Below the pieces are notes generated by a model, which worked only from the letters and a program-made list of their open reading frames with translations, was not told the DNA's origin and did not search any database. A stretch of 11,625 nucleotides of DNA from Sulfurospirillum sp. (GTDB lineage Bacteria; Campylobacterota; Campylobacteria; Campylobacterales; QNZT01), in assembly GCA_003978405.1 (NCBI GenBank), contig QNZU01000057.1, positions 1 to 11,625 of the forward strand, written 5' to 3'. This document shows, piece after piece, positions 1 through 7,360 of this stretch (position 1 is the first letter of the stretch; each line of letters starts with the position of its first letter). The translations under genes and the position numbers were made by a program.

Positions 1-753
1 GTAGGGCAAAAGTATCTACTTGAATCGATCGATGCACCGATGGTAAAAAGTTATGTATTTTATGAAAAAGATAGGGCAAAAAAGTGGATTGAAAACACAA
101 GTTTTCCAAAGGTGTTTAAACTAAGAAGTGGTGCAGGATCATATAATGTCTTTTTGATAAAAGATAAACAACAAGCCTTAAAATATCTCAATCAAGCTTT
201 TGGAAGAGGTTTTTTCCCACATACAAAATTAGCTGTTTTAAAAGAGAGGATATGGCATTTTAAGAAAAACAGAGATATTAAATCACTCTTTAAGATCTCT
301 TTTGGTCTCTATCGTTATATATTTCCAAATAAAATTTATAAAAATCTACCAAGAGAGAGAAACTATATCTATGCTCAGGATTTTATACCAAATTGCGATC
401 ATGATGTTAGGATATATATCATTGGAGATCGTGCACTTGGTAAAAAAAGGCTTGTAAGAGAGGGTGATTTTAGAGCTTCAGGAAGTGGTATGTTTGATTG
501 GAGTGATGTACCAAAAGAGTGCATTACAAAAGCGTTTGAGGTAACAAGCAATATTAAAGCTCAATCTTTGGCATTTGACTTTGTCAAAGATAAAGATGGA
601 TATAAGATAGTAGAGATTAGTTATGTAGCATCAGTTAGAGCATTTTTAGATGCTAAAGGTTACTGGAACAAAGATCTTGAGTGGACAGAAGAGGAGTTAA
701 GAGCGGAATATTTTATCATTGAGGATGTGCTGGAAAAAATCAAATCCACTTAG
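1..753 (+). CDS. ATP-grasp family protein (5' end missing)
   Basis: The reading frame is open from the first base of the window, so the gene very probably starts upstream; an in-frame ATG at 40 gives 237 residues but has no ribosome binding site and lies inside continuous homologous-looking sequence. Numbered from that ATG, the protein has a lysine/glycine-rich nucleotide-binding segment (K24, K27, GAG 31-33), then a segment typical of ATP-grasp enzymes with DFIPN (114-118) followed by DHDVRIYIIGD (120-130), an arginine-rich ATP-lid region with FRASGSG (144-150), and a metal-ligand region with D180 and VEIS (191-194). ATP-grasp enzymes join a carboxylate to an amine or thiol through an acyl phosphate. 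This branch resembles uncharacterised RimK/glutathione-synthase-like proteins, often found near polysaccharide genes, so the substrate is unknown. The 3' end overlaps the convergent bpt gene by 14 bases. I am sure of the fold class but not of the role. Confidence 0.8.
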   Translation, partial: VGQKYLLESIDAPMVKSYVFYEKDRAKKWIENTSFPKVFKLRSGAGSYNVFLIKDKQQALKYLNQAFGRGFFPHTKLAVLKERIWHFKKNRDIKSLFKISFGLYRYIFPNKIYKNLPRERNYIYAQDFIPNCDHDVRIYIIGDRALGKKRLVREGDFRASGSGMFDWSDVPKECITKAFEVTSNIKAQSLAFDFVKDKDGYKIVEISYVASVRAFLDAKGYWNKDLEWTEEELRAEYFIIEDVLEKIKST

Positions 754-1480
754 GAGTATCTAAAACATCAAAATAACCGTCAAGTTTTTCCAATGGTTCA
801 AACTTCGTCTTATATGCAAATGCTTTGCAACCATCAACCCAGTATCCAAGATAGATATATTTTAAATTGAGTAGTTTTGCCAGTTCTATTTGATATAAAA
901 GTGAGTAAGTTCCAAGTGAAAGTTTTGGAAAATCTGGGTCATAGAAGAAGTATATTGCACTAATACCATCATCCAATATATCAATTAAATCAACACCTAC
1001 TAACTTATCATCTACAAGATATAGCACCTCTTTACCAAAATCCATCGCACCATCAACAAAATTTTCATGATATTCACTATATGAGATACTCTTTTGACTC
1101 CAACCATCTTTTTGGCTTTTAAATGTGTGGTACTTTCTGTATAAATTTAAGTGCATTTGTGAAATTGTAGGTTTTTGAATGATAATTTTGGTCTCTTTAT
1201 TTCTTTTTAGCACTCTTTTTTGTGATCTGGTATAGCAAAAATTTTCTACATCAACTCTAAGGCTTTTGCATTCACTACAACCATTGCAAGTGGGATAAAA
1301 GTAGTACTTTCCAAATCTTCTCCATCCACGCTTGATTACAGCTGAACAGAACTCCTTTGTAGGCTCCATTACATACTTGTATCTCATTCTGACTTTTTTA
1401 TCCGGAAGGTATGCACAATCATAATCTAGCATACTAAAGTCATGAGATTCTGGAAAGAGTTTATTGTTGTTTTTATTCAT
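740..1480 (-). CDS. bpt: Aspartate/glutamate leucyltransferase (arginyl-tRNA-protein transferase family)
   Basis: This 246-residue protein has the usual length and layout of bacterial Bpt/Ate1 enzymes, which transfer leucine from Leu-tRNA to proteins with N-terminal Asp or Glu and mark them for ClpS/ClpAP degradation (N-degron pathway, cytoplasm). The N-terminal half shows C22 in the CAYLPDKK motif, the RGWRRFGKYYF segment (51-61) and a cysteine cluster C65, C68, C71, followed by RSQKRVLKRN (85-94); the C-terminal half is the GNAT-like acyltransferase part, with VDLIDILDDGISAIYFFYDP and IYLGYWV motifs. The start at 1480 has no clear Shine-Dalgarno sequence, and a -10-like TAAAAT lies only seven bases upstream, so the mRNA may be leaderless; a second Met at residue 17 is also possible and would keep every motif. 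The gene is divergent from the hem operon and overlaps the ATP-grasp gene at its 3' end. Confidence 0.9.
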   Translation of the reverse strand: MNKNNNKLFPESHDFSMLDYDCAYLPDKKVRMRYKYVMEPTKEFCSAVIKRGWRRFGKYYFYPTCNGCSECKSLRVDVENFCYTRSQKRVLKRNKETKIIIQKPTISQMHLNLYRKYHTFKSQKDGWSQKSISYSEYHENFVDGAMDFGKEVLYLVDDKLVGVDLIDILDDGISAIYFFYDPDFPKLSLGTYSLLYQIELAKLLNLKYIYLGYWVDGCKAFAYKTKFEPLEKLDGYFDVLDTPKWI

Positions 1481-1486
1481 AGCAAG

Positions 1487-1492
1487 ATTTTA
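1487..1492 (-). promoter_or_regulatory. Candidate -10 box for bpt
   Basis: On the minus strand the bases read TGGTAAAAT, an extended -10 form (TGnTAnAAT-like), ending seven bases before the bpt ATG. A start site at the usual distance would fall on or next to the ATG at 1480, giving a leaderless or nearly leaderless message. This is inference from spacing only. Confidence 0.4.
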
Positions 1493-1503
1493 CCATAAAT
1501 ATG

Positions 1504-1512
1504 TGCTATAAT
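1504..1512 (+). promoter_or_regulatory. Extended -10 promoter for the DUF2018-hem operon
   Basis: TGCTATAAT is a perfect extended -10 (TGn-TATAAT) with AT-rich DNA upstream and no -35, as expected for the sigma-70 of Campylobacterota. Transcription would begin near 1519, leaving an 18-base leader with a strong ribosome binding site before the ATG at 1537. It is the only convincing promoter seen ahead of the eight-gene + strand cluster. Confidence 0.75.
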
Positions 1513-1524
1513 AAAACATTTACT

Positions 1525-1533
1525 AAAGGGGAG
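1525..1533 (+). promoter_or_regulatory. Ribosome binding site deciding the DUF2018 start
   Basis: The sequence AAAGGGGAG lies 3-4 bases before the ATG at 1537. It supports that ATG rather than the in-frame ATG at 1501, which lies at the promoter -10 box and would be upstream of the predicted transcript start. Confidence 0.7.
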
Positions 1534-1536
1534 AAG

Positions 1537-1824
1537 ATGTTTGATTATAATGATGAAGAGGATTCACTTTTTGGAGGAAGTCCGAAATCTAAGTATTTTG
1601 ATGTGATTTTTAATGCAAACAGAAATTTAGTTGAAGAGGCACTCAGTAACAACCTAAAGAGAATAACTGTTTTAGAGCATCTTTTGCAAGAGAGACTAAG
1701 TGAGGGTGAAGATATAGACTCTTTGATTCAAAATTATGTGATTACAAATATGGACAAAGTCGAACAAGACTTGGTTGATGCCTATATAAATGGTATGGGA
1801 GATATCCTAACTCAAAATGAGTAA
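1537..1824 (+). CDS. DUF2018 family protein (HP0242-like)
   Basis: This small acidic protein of 95 residues resembles the DUF2018 family, typified by Helicobacter pylori HP0242, whose structure is an all-helical, intertwined (knotted) homodimer. Shared features as I recall them are the short acidic N-terminus with a FxGxP-like turn, a helix beginning near FDVIFNAN, a leucine-rich middle and the ending GMGDILTQNE, comparable to the HP0242 C-terminus. It is predicted to be almost wholly helical and soluble, with no signal peptide and no cysteine. The longer version from the ATG at 1501 adds twelve residues encoded by promoter DNA and is rejected. The next gene overlaps its last eight bases, and the polyprenyl synthase and hemA follow, the same neighbourhood as HP0242 in H. 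pylori. Its biochemical role is unknown; the family call is from memory of the pattern, not a search. Confidence 0.75.
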   Translation: MFDYNDEEDSLFGGSPKSKYFDVIFNANRNLVEEALSNNLKRITVLEHLLQERLSEGEDIDSLIQNYVITNMDKVEQDLVDAYINGMGDILTQNE

Positions 1825-2224
1825 AATTCTCTTTTTACTGCTAATTTCACAAGCTCTATTTCCTTTTAACTGGGATAGTTTGCACACATACACTTTAAAA
1901 AAGGATCAAGTCGCAAAAGTAGAGATTACAAACAGGGAAGATCAGACAAAAGAGTTAATCAAATTTAGATGGACTCTTTATACAAATAAAAGATTGGTAC
2001 TACTCTTGAAAAAAGGAGCTTATCCGACTCAATATATACTACAACAAAGATATAAGGCAAATAGTATTAAAATTAATCTATCAGATGAGTATATTGATGA
2101 GTTTGACAGGGCATTTTTAAGGCTAAGTTTTAAGGATTTTAAAAGCAAAAAAGCAAAATTTGATCTTTTTGTATCAGATCCGAAAAAACGATTTTATGTT
2201 GAATTTATCGATCCAAAAAATTAG
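1817..2224 (+). CDS. Conserved exported protein of unknown function
   Basis: This 135-residue protein begins with a short basic end and a hydrophobic stretch (about residues 4-17), consistent with an N-terminal signal peptide; the exact cleavage site is unclear and a retained anchor cannot be excluded. The mature part is lysine-rich and looks beta-rich, with a segment KFRWTLYTNKRLVLLLKK (49-66) and a later SFKDFKSKKAKFDLFVSD region. It has no cysteines and no recognised catalytic motif. It appears to match the small exporting proteins found between the DUF2018 gene and the polyprenyl synthase in Campylobacter (Cj0540-like). The ATG overlaps the end of the DUF2018 gene by eight bases, which suggests translational coupling; its own ribosome binding site is weak. 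I do not recognise a function. Confidence 0.75.
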   Translation: MSKILFLLLISQALFPFNWDSLHTYTLKKDQVAKVEITNREDQTKELIKFRWTLYTNKRLVLLLKKGAYPTQYILQQRYKANSIKINLSDEYIDEFDRAFLRLSFKDFKSKKAKFDLFVSDPKKRFYVEFIDPKN

Positions 2225-2231
2225 GAAAGCT

Positions 2232-3125
2232 ATGATAGAAGAGGTTGAAAAACTTTCAAGAGAGTTTGTGCAGGAGTTGGGGGATGAGTCTCTCTCTTTG
2301 TATGAGAGACTTCCAAAAGGAAAAAGAGTCAGAGCAAAACTGATTTTAAAAATTGCAAAGAACAATAAAGATGCGATCAAATTGGCTTCAATAGTTGAGC
2401 TTATACATGCAGCTAGTCTTCTTCATGATGATGTTATTGATGATGCAACAACAAGAAGAGGAGTTGAATCAATCAATGCAATTTATGGAAATAAAAGTGC
2501 TATCATGCTTGGAGATATCTTATACTCAAAAGGTTATTTTGAATTGGTAGATTTAGATATCAAAATAGCAAAAATTATCTCTGATGCGGTAACAAAACTC
2601 TCTATCGGAGAGTTGATGGATGTTGAGCTATCCAAAAAGTTTAATCCATCTTTTGACAGATATTTTGATATGATTTATAATAAAACAGCCGTTTTGATTG
2701 AAGCATCATCTAAAAGTGCTGCTATAGTTGCAAACAAGGATGCAGAAGTTTATGGTATTTATGGCAAAAATTTAGGACTTGCTTTTCAAGTCATAGATGA
2801 TATTTTGGATATTACTCAAGATAGCAAAACTCTTGGTAAACCTTCAATGAGTGATTTTAAAGAGGGTAAAACCACACTTCCGTATATATATCTGTATGAG
2901 TCTATGAATGAAGATGAGAGAAAAAAGTTGCTAAATCTTTACAAAAAAGAGTTGAGTTATGAGGAAGAGAGATGGATAGGTGATAAGATGAGAGAGCATG
3001 GTGCTATAGAAAGAGCATATAATTATGCAAGCAAACTTGGAGATGAAGCATTAAAAGCAATTGAAGCTCATGATGAGAGTCAATTAACCTCCATAATGAA
3101 AAATGTAATTGAAAGAAGTTTCTAA
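2232..3125 (+). CDS. ispB: Long-chain polyprenyl diphosphate synthase
   Basis: This trans-isoprenyl diphosphate synthase of 297 residues condenses isopentenyl diphosphate onto an allylic primer to build the quinone side chain. The first Asp-rich motif is DDVIDD (66-71) followed by RR (75-76); the second is DDILD (189-193); the GKRVRAKL segment (30-37) and the GKP...DFKEGKTTLP segment (about 202-217) bind pyrophosphate. The residue five positions before the first motif is alanine (A61), not an aromatic, as in long-chain rather than farnesyl synthases, so a hexa- to octaprenyl product is inferred. The start at 2232 is chosen because AGGAAAG lies five bases or less upstream and because it follows the previous stop by seven bases; earlier in-frame ATGs at 2160 and 2196 lie inside the preceding gene and lack such a site. 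The stop forms a TAATG overlap with hemA. The gene symbol is by family analogy. Confidence 0.88.
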   Translation: MIEEVEKLSREFVQELGDESLSLYERLPKGKRVRAKLILKIAKNNKDAIKLASIVELIHAASLLHDDVIDDATTRRGVESINAIYGNKSAIMLGDILYSKGYFELVDLDIKIAKIISDAVTKLSIGELMDVELSKKFNPSFDRYFDMIYNKTAVLIEASSKSAAIVANKDAEVYGIYGKNLGLAFQVIDDILDITQDSKTLGKPSMSDFKEGKTTLPYIYLYESMNEDERKKLLNLYKKELSYEEERWIGDKMREHGAIERAYNYASKLGDEALKAIEAHDESQLTSIMKNVIERSF

Positions 3126-4450
3126 TGCACTATACAGTTGTCAGTTTTTCCCATAAAAACACACCGCTTGAACTTAGAGAGAAATTGGCATTTTCAAGCA
3201 ATCAGGATATGATTGATTTTTATAAGTTTTTACACTCACTTGATGGGGTGAATGAGTCAATTATATTATCTACTTGCAACCGAGTTGAGATCATACTTAA
3301 CCGAACAGATGATTCAAATATATCTGAGTTAATCTATGGATATTTGAGTGATTATGCCAAAGAAGATATACAAACTATTAAAAATGTAGGTAAAGTCTAT
3401 CAAGATGGTGATGCAGTTCATCACATCTTCAAGGTTGCTTCATCTCTTGATAGCTTGGTTTTGGGTGAGACTCAAATCGTTGGACAAGTTAAAGATGCCT
3501 TTAAATTCTCCTATGACAACGGATTTAGCGGTAAGCGATTGGCTCGTGTGATGCACCATACTTTTAGATGTGCGGCAACTGTGAGAAATGAGACATCAAT
3601 CTCCAAAAATCCTATTTCAGTTGCTTCAGTAGCAGTATCTCAAGCCAAAGAGCTACTCGATGGAGAGCTTGGAGGATATTCAGCAGTGATAGTGGGAGCT
3701 GGTGAGATGAGTTCACTTGCAGCAAAACATCTTGCAAGTGCAGGGGTTAATCTCATTATTTTAAACAGAGATATGGAAAAGGCTCACAAACTTGCCCGAG
3801 AGATTGACAGTGTAACTGTGCGGGTAGAGCCTTTTGGAGAGTTGCCAAATTTGCTTAATCACTTTAGACTTTTATTTAGTGCTACATCTTCACCAGAGCC
3901 AATCATCACCAAAGAGATGGTAAAAGATACCTCTTTTCACAGATATTGGTTTGATTTAGCAGTACCAAGGGATATTGTTGAGTGCAAAAGGGAAGATATC
4001 AGTGTCTATGCTGTGGATGATCTTCAAGCTATAATGAATAAAAATATCAAAGCCAGAGAGAAGAATATGAATTTGGCAAATAAAATTATAGCCGATTTTA
4101 CAGAGGAGTTTTTTAAGTGGCTTCAAACTCTATCAGTTGATCCTTTGATAAAAGAGATCAGAGATATGGCTAGAGACTCTTCTACCAAAGAGTTGCAAAG
4201 AGCAATAAAAAAAGGGTATATCCCAAAAGAGCTTGAAAAATCTGTTGAGAAGATTTTACATCAAGCTTTTAATTCATTTTTGCATACACCGACAAAGACA
4301 CTAAAAAATGTCTCGGAACTTCCTCAATCTGATACGATAGTTCAATCAATTCAACTCTTTTTTGGACTCAATGCCAAGCAGAGAAAAGCACTTGATCTGT
4401 ATAAGTGTGACTATCAGATAGAAAAAGATTTAAAACCAAAGGAGTCTTGA
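3125..4450 (+). CDS. hemA: Glutamyl-tRNA reductase
   Basis: This enzyme reduces glutamyl-tRNA(Glu) to glutamate-1-semialdehyde with NADPH, the first committed step of haem synthesis by the C5 route. The 441 residues have the usual three-part layout: an N-terminal catalytic domain with LSTCNRVE (nucleophilic C51), H100 in HHIFKVASSLDSLVLGE, and the GETQIVGQVK substrate segment (114-123); a Rossmann NADPH domain with GAGEMSSLAAKHL beginning at G191; and a helical dimerisation domain from about residue 310. The ATG overlaps the stop of the polyprenyl synthase gene (TAATG), and its TGA overlaps the proS ATG (TGATG), so expression is probably coupled. No leader or riboswitch is seen upstream, since the gene sits within an operon. 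Confidence 0.97.
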   Translation: MHYTVVSFSHKNTPLELREKLAFSSNQDMIDFYKFLHSLDGVNESIILSTCNRVEIILNRTDDSNISELIYGYLSDYAKEDIQTIKNVGKVYQDGDAVHHIFKVASSLDSLVLGETQIVGQVKDAFKFSYDNGFSGKRLARVMHHTFRCAATVRNETSISKNPISVASVAVSQAKELLDGELGGYSAVIVGAGEMSSLAAKHLASAGVNLIILNRDMEKAHKLAREIDSVTVRVEPFGELPNLLNHFRLLFSATSSPEPIITKEMVKDTSFHRYWFDLAVPRDIVECKREDISVYAVDDLQAIMNKNIKAREKNMNLANKIIADFTEEFFKWLQTLSVDPLIKEIRDMARDSSTKELQRAIKKGYIPKELEKSVEKILHQAFNSFLHTPTKTLKNVSELPQSDTIVQSIQLFFGLNAKQRKALDLYKCDYQIEKDLKPKES

Positions 4451-6147
4451 TGAGGTTTACAAAACTGTTTGCCCCAACTACCAAGGATGCACCTAAAGAT
4501 GCAATTTTACCAAGCCATATATATCTAGTCAGGGGAGGGTTTGTTTCACAGATAGGGAGTGGAATATACAATTTTTTGCCACTTGGAAAAATAGTGCTTG
4601 ATAAGATAAGAACTGTTGTAAAAGAGGAGTTAGACAATGCAGGAGCCCAAGAGGTAATGCTTGGCTTTGTAACTCCTTCAACTCTTTGGGAAGAGAGTGG
4701 CAGATATGCCAAGTTTGGCAAAGAGCTACTAAGATTTAAGGATAGAAAAAACAATGAGTTTGTCTTAGGTCCCACCCATGAAGAGGCGATGGTCGATTTG
4801 GTTAGAAACAGAGTCAAAAGTTATAAACAACTTCCACTAAACCTCTACCAAATAAATACAAAATTCAGAGATGAAGCAAGACCTAGATTTGGGCTTCTAA
4901 GAGGTAGAGAATTTTTGATGAAAGATGGCTACAGTTTTCATGAAAGCATAGAAGATATGCAAAGAGAGTATGCTTTGATGGAAAAAACTTATAGTCAGAT
5001 TTTGCAAAGATTAGGACTTGATTTTAGGGTAGTTGAGGCTGATAGTGGTGCTATTGGTGGGAGTGGTTCAAAAGAGTTCATGGTGTTGGCAGATAACGGA
5101 GAGGATGATATCGTCTTTTGTAAAAATCCATCTTGTGGATATGGAGCAAATATTGAAGCAGCAAAGAGCAAAGATAACTTTGTTTTTGATAGTGAGGTAG
5201 AGATGACTCCAGGAGAGTTTCATACTCCAAATATCAGCTCAATAGATGATTTGAGTGAGTTTTTCCATATACCAAAATCTTATCTGATAAAAGCAGTTGC
5301 CAAAAAGGCGGTTTATGAAGATAGGGATGAGGTGATACTCTATTTTATTCGTGGTGATGATGAACTCCAAGAGACAAAAGCTCAAAATATCGCTAAAGCA
5401 TTGGAGCTTGAAGATGCAAGTGAAGAGGATTTAAAAGCTGCAGGATTGGTTGCAGGATTTATGGGACCGATTGATTTGGATGTGAAATTTTTTGTTGATG
5501 AGAGATTAAAAGATAGAGATTTGATGATTTGTGGAGCAAACAAAGAGGATTACCACTTTGTTGGATACAGCTTTAAAGATAAGGATTTTGACTATGCTGA
5601 TTTGATTTCAGTTAAAAAAGGTGATGAATGCATCAAATGCGGTGGAGAACTAGATATCACAAAAGGTATCGAAGTAGGGCATATTTTTCAACTTGGTACC
5701 AATTATTCAGAAGCTTTGAATGCTACATTTCTTGATCGTGATGGAAAGACAAAGCCGTTTGTTATGGGCACATACGGTATAGGAGTCAGCAGACTTGTAG
5801 CTGTGGTGGTTGAACAGCACCATGATGACAAAGGTGCTATTTGGACAAAAAGCACAGCTCCTTTTACCTATGATATTATCATCTCAAATATCAAAGATGA
5901 TGAGCAGAAAAGATTTGGTGAAGAGTTATATCAACAACTTCTTAATGGTGGAGAATCGGTTTTGCTTGATGATAGAGCAGAGAGATTTGGATTTAAGATG
6001 GGAGATTTTGAGTTGATTGGATTTCCTTATGCTATCATAGTTGGTAAGGGTTTAAAGGAAGGTGTTGTAGAGTTGGTTGATAGAAAAACCCTCACTAAGC
6101 AGAGTGTCCCTAAAGATGAAATATTTAGTAAGATTAAGGAATTATAG
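4450..6147 (+). CDS. proS: Prolyl-tRNA synthetase (bacterial type with editing domain)
   Basis: This class II synthetase attaches proline to tRNA(Pro) in the cytoplasm. The 565 residues match the long bacterial form. Seen in order: the N-terminal class II core, with GPTHEE (108-112), motif 2 around KFRDEARPRFG (138-148) and FLMKDGYSFH; the inserted YbaK-like editing domain (about 224-400) with SYLIKAV near K281, GANKEDYHFVGY (362-373), and flanking cysteine pairs C224/C229 and C394/C397; motif 3, YGIGVSRLVAVVVEQ (442-456); and a C-terminal anticodon-binding domain. The ATG at 4450 is preferred over the TTG at 4447 because it overlaps the hemA stop as TGATG and AAAGGAG lies at 4438-4444. The stop at 6145-6147 is immediately followed by the TTG start of fxsA. 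Lying between hemA and hemC is the usual arrangement in this phylum. Confidence 0.97.
   Translation: MRFTKLFAPTTKDAPKDAILPSHIYLVRGGFVSQIGSGIYNFLPLGKIVLDKIRTVVKEELDNAGAQEVMLGFVTPSTLWEESGRYAKFGKELLRFKDRKNNEFVLGPTHEEAMVDLVRNRVKSYKQLPLNLYQINTKFRDEARPRFGLLRGREFLMKDGYSFHESIEDMQREYALMEKTYSQILQRLGLDFRVVEADSGAIGGSGSKEFMVLADNGEDDIVFCKNPSCGYGANIEAAKSKDNFVFDSEVEMTPGEFHTPNISSIDDLSEFFHIPKSYLIKAVAKKAVYEDRDEVILYFIRGDDELQETKAQNIAKALELEDASEEDLKAAGLVAGFMGPIDLDVKFFVDERLKDRDLMICGANKEDYHFVGYSFKDKDFDYADLISVKKGDECIKCGGELDITKGIEVGHIFQLGTNYSEALNATFLDRDGKTKPFVMGTYGIGVSRLVAVVVEQHHDDKGAIWTKSTAPFTYDIIISNIKDDEQKRFGEELYQQLLNGGESVLLDDRAERFGFKMGDFELIGFPYAIIVGKGLKEGVVELVDRKTLTKQSVPKDEIFSKIKEL
6136..6140 (+). promoter_or_regulatory. 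Ribosome binding site for the TTG start of fxsA
   Basis: AAGGA inside the last codons of proS is seven bases before the TTG at 6148. It supports initiation at this non-ATG codon; the first ATG in the frame would cut off the first membrane segment. Confidence 0.6.
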
Positions 6148-6552
6148 TTGATATTTTTGATAATATATCTATTCTTAGAGGTAATGATTACAGTTGATAT
6201 TGCCTCATTAATCGGTGGATGGTGGACATTTGTTGAGATTATTGTAAGTGCTGGAGTGGGATTTTTTATCATTTCAACTTTCAAATACACATTGGCTGAT
6301 GGAATGAGTATGCTTGTAAATGGTCATATAAGTATCGATGAGTTTAAAAAGATGTCACTTTTTACACTTCTTGGTGCAGTATTGTTAATCATTCCTGGAT
6401 TTTTTAGTGATATACTTGGGATACTCTTACAGTTTAATTCTGTAGGTATGTTTTTTGCTAGAAAAATACTAAGATTAAAAGATAAAAATAGAAAAAGGAG
6501 CGACGATGAAGCAATTGATGCTGAAATCATTGATGTTGATGTTATTGAGTAG
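6148..6552 (+). CDS. fxsA: FxsA family membrane protein
   Basis: This inner-membrane protein of 134 residues belongs to the FxsA (suppressor of F exclusion of phage T7) family. It has a hydrophobic N-terminal segment (about 1-20), a second one with VSAGVGFFIIST (33-44), a cytoplasmic loop with DGMSMLVNGHISIDEF, and a third hydrophobic region carrying the family motif IPGFFSDILG (82-91). The tail is charged and ends in acidic EAIDAEIIDVDVIE. The start is TTG directly after the proS stop; this preserves the whole first membrane helix and has an AAGGA seven bases upstream. The last 47 bases are shared with the dsb-like gene in another frame. The family's biochemical role is unknown; its place after proS is also seen in Campylobacter (Cj0544-like). 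Confidence 0.85.
   Translation: MIFLIIYLFLEVMITVDIASLIGGWWTFVEIIVSAGVGFFIISTFKYTLADGMSMLVNGHISIDEFKKMSLFTLLGAVLLIIPGFFSDILGILLQFNSVGMFFARKILRLKDKNRKRSDDEAIDAEIIDVDVIE
6495..6500 (+). promoter_or_regulatory. Ribosome binding site of the dsb-like gene inside fxsA
   Basis: AAGGAG lies five bases before the ATG at 6506 and is within the fxsA coding sequence. It fixes the start that gives a proper signal peptide and implies a true 47-base coding overlap. Confidence 0.7.
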
Positions 6553-7360
6553 CGGGGCTGTTTTTGCAAAAGGTAGTGATGATGGTGTTAAAAAAGATAT
6601 AGTTGATTTTGTAAAAAGAGCAATTAGTGTAAATCCAAAATTTAAATTAAAAGATGTTCGTATCTCAAAATCAAAACCCGTAGAGCAGATAAAGGGTTGG
6701 AATGTCTATTTTTTAGATATTGATCTTGAAATGAAAGATAAAAAGCATACAAAAACAACAGTGCATGACAAGATATTTGCAAATGGAGAGTATTTAGCAA
6801 GGGATTTTATTGCTCTTGCAAATAAATCTTCACTAAAAGATAAAATAGTACCAGATATTTCAGATAACAGTTTTTACAAAAAAGAGAGATTGCTTTACGG
6901 AAATGCAAATGCACCTCATAAAATCGTAGCATTTTCTGATCCGTTGTGTCCATTTTGTCAAGACTATATGCCAAAACTAATAAAGGCAGTCAAAGAGCAT
7001 CCTGATAAAATCGCACTATACTACTATCACTTTCCACTTCAGATGCTACACAAAGCTTCACCTACTGTGATAAAGGCTATTTTGGTGGCTGAAAAACAGG
7101 GGATGAAAGATGTTGTTGAAAAAGTTTATGCAAAAAAGTTTGAGATGGATACAAGTGATGAGGATAAGATACTAAATGAGTTTAATAAAGCTATGGGAAC
7201 TAAGATCAGCAAAAAAGATATAAATACTCAAGATATTTTGGTTCATTACAGTTCAGACATCGAGTCTGGAGGAAAATTGATGATAAGTGGAACACCAACT
7301 ATCTATGTAGATGGTAAGAAAGATTTTAGCAGACAAAAGTATAAAGAGTTTATCAAGTAG
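6506..7360 (+). CDS. Periplasmic DsbA/DsbC-like thiol-disulfide protein
   Basis: This 284-residue secreted protein has a thioredoxin fold. A signal peptide is clear: basic start, hydrophobic core, and likely cleavage after AVFA (residue 21). Residues about 24-120 form an N-terminal region with a lysine-rich beta-like pattern, possibly a dimerisation domain as in DsbC. The catalytic domain starts near 138: SDPLCPFC places the CPFC active site at 148-151, and the cis-proline loop is SGTPTIYVDG (P264). The only cysteines are the two in the active site. Proteins of this type oxidise or isomerise disulfides, or reduce apocytochromes, in the periplasm; which one cannot be told from sequence. It lies between fxsA and hemC, overlapping fxsA by 47 bases and hemC by one, so it is probably made together with haem enzymes. 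A link to cytochrome c maturation is inference from this context. Confidence 0.88.
   Translation: MKQLMLKSLMLMLLSSGAVFAKGSDDGVKKDIVDFVKRAISVNPKFKLKDVRISKSKPVEQIKGWNVYFLDIDLEMKDKKHTKTTVHDKIFANGEYLARDFIALANKSSLKDKIVPDISDNSFYKKERLLYGNANAPHKIVAFSDPLCPFCQDYMPKLIKAVKEHPDKIALYYYHFPLQMLHKASPTVIKAILVAEKQGMKDVVEKVYAKKFEMDTSDEDKILNEFNKAMGTKISKKDINTQDILVHYSSDIESGGKLMISGTPTIYVDGKKDFSRQKYKEFIK

Noticed and set aside
2160..2231. Longer N-terminus for the polyprenyl synthase
   Set aside because: The extra 24 residues lie in the preceding gene, whereas ATG 2232 has AGGAAAG just upstream and gives the usual family N-terminus.
4368..4817. Open frame of 149 codons on the minus strand
   Set aside because: Antisense to the hemA end and proS start, both of which have clear motifs; the composition is typical of a shadow frame.
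6027..6290. Minus-strand open frame across the proS-fxsA junction
   Set aside because: Antisense to two genes with family motifs; no promoter or ribosome binding site.
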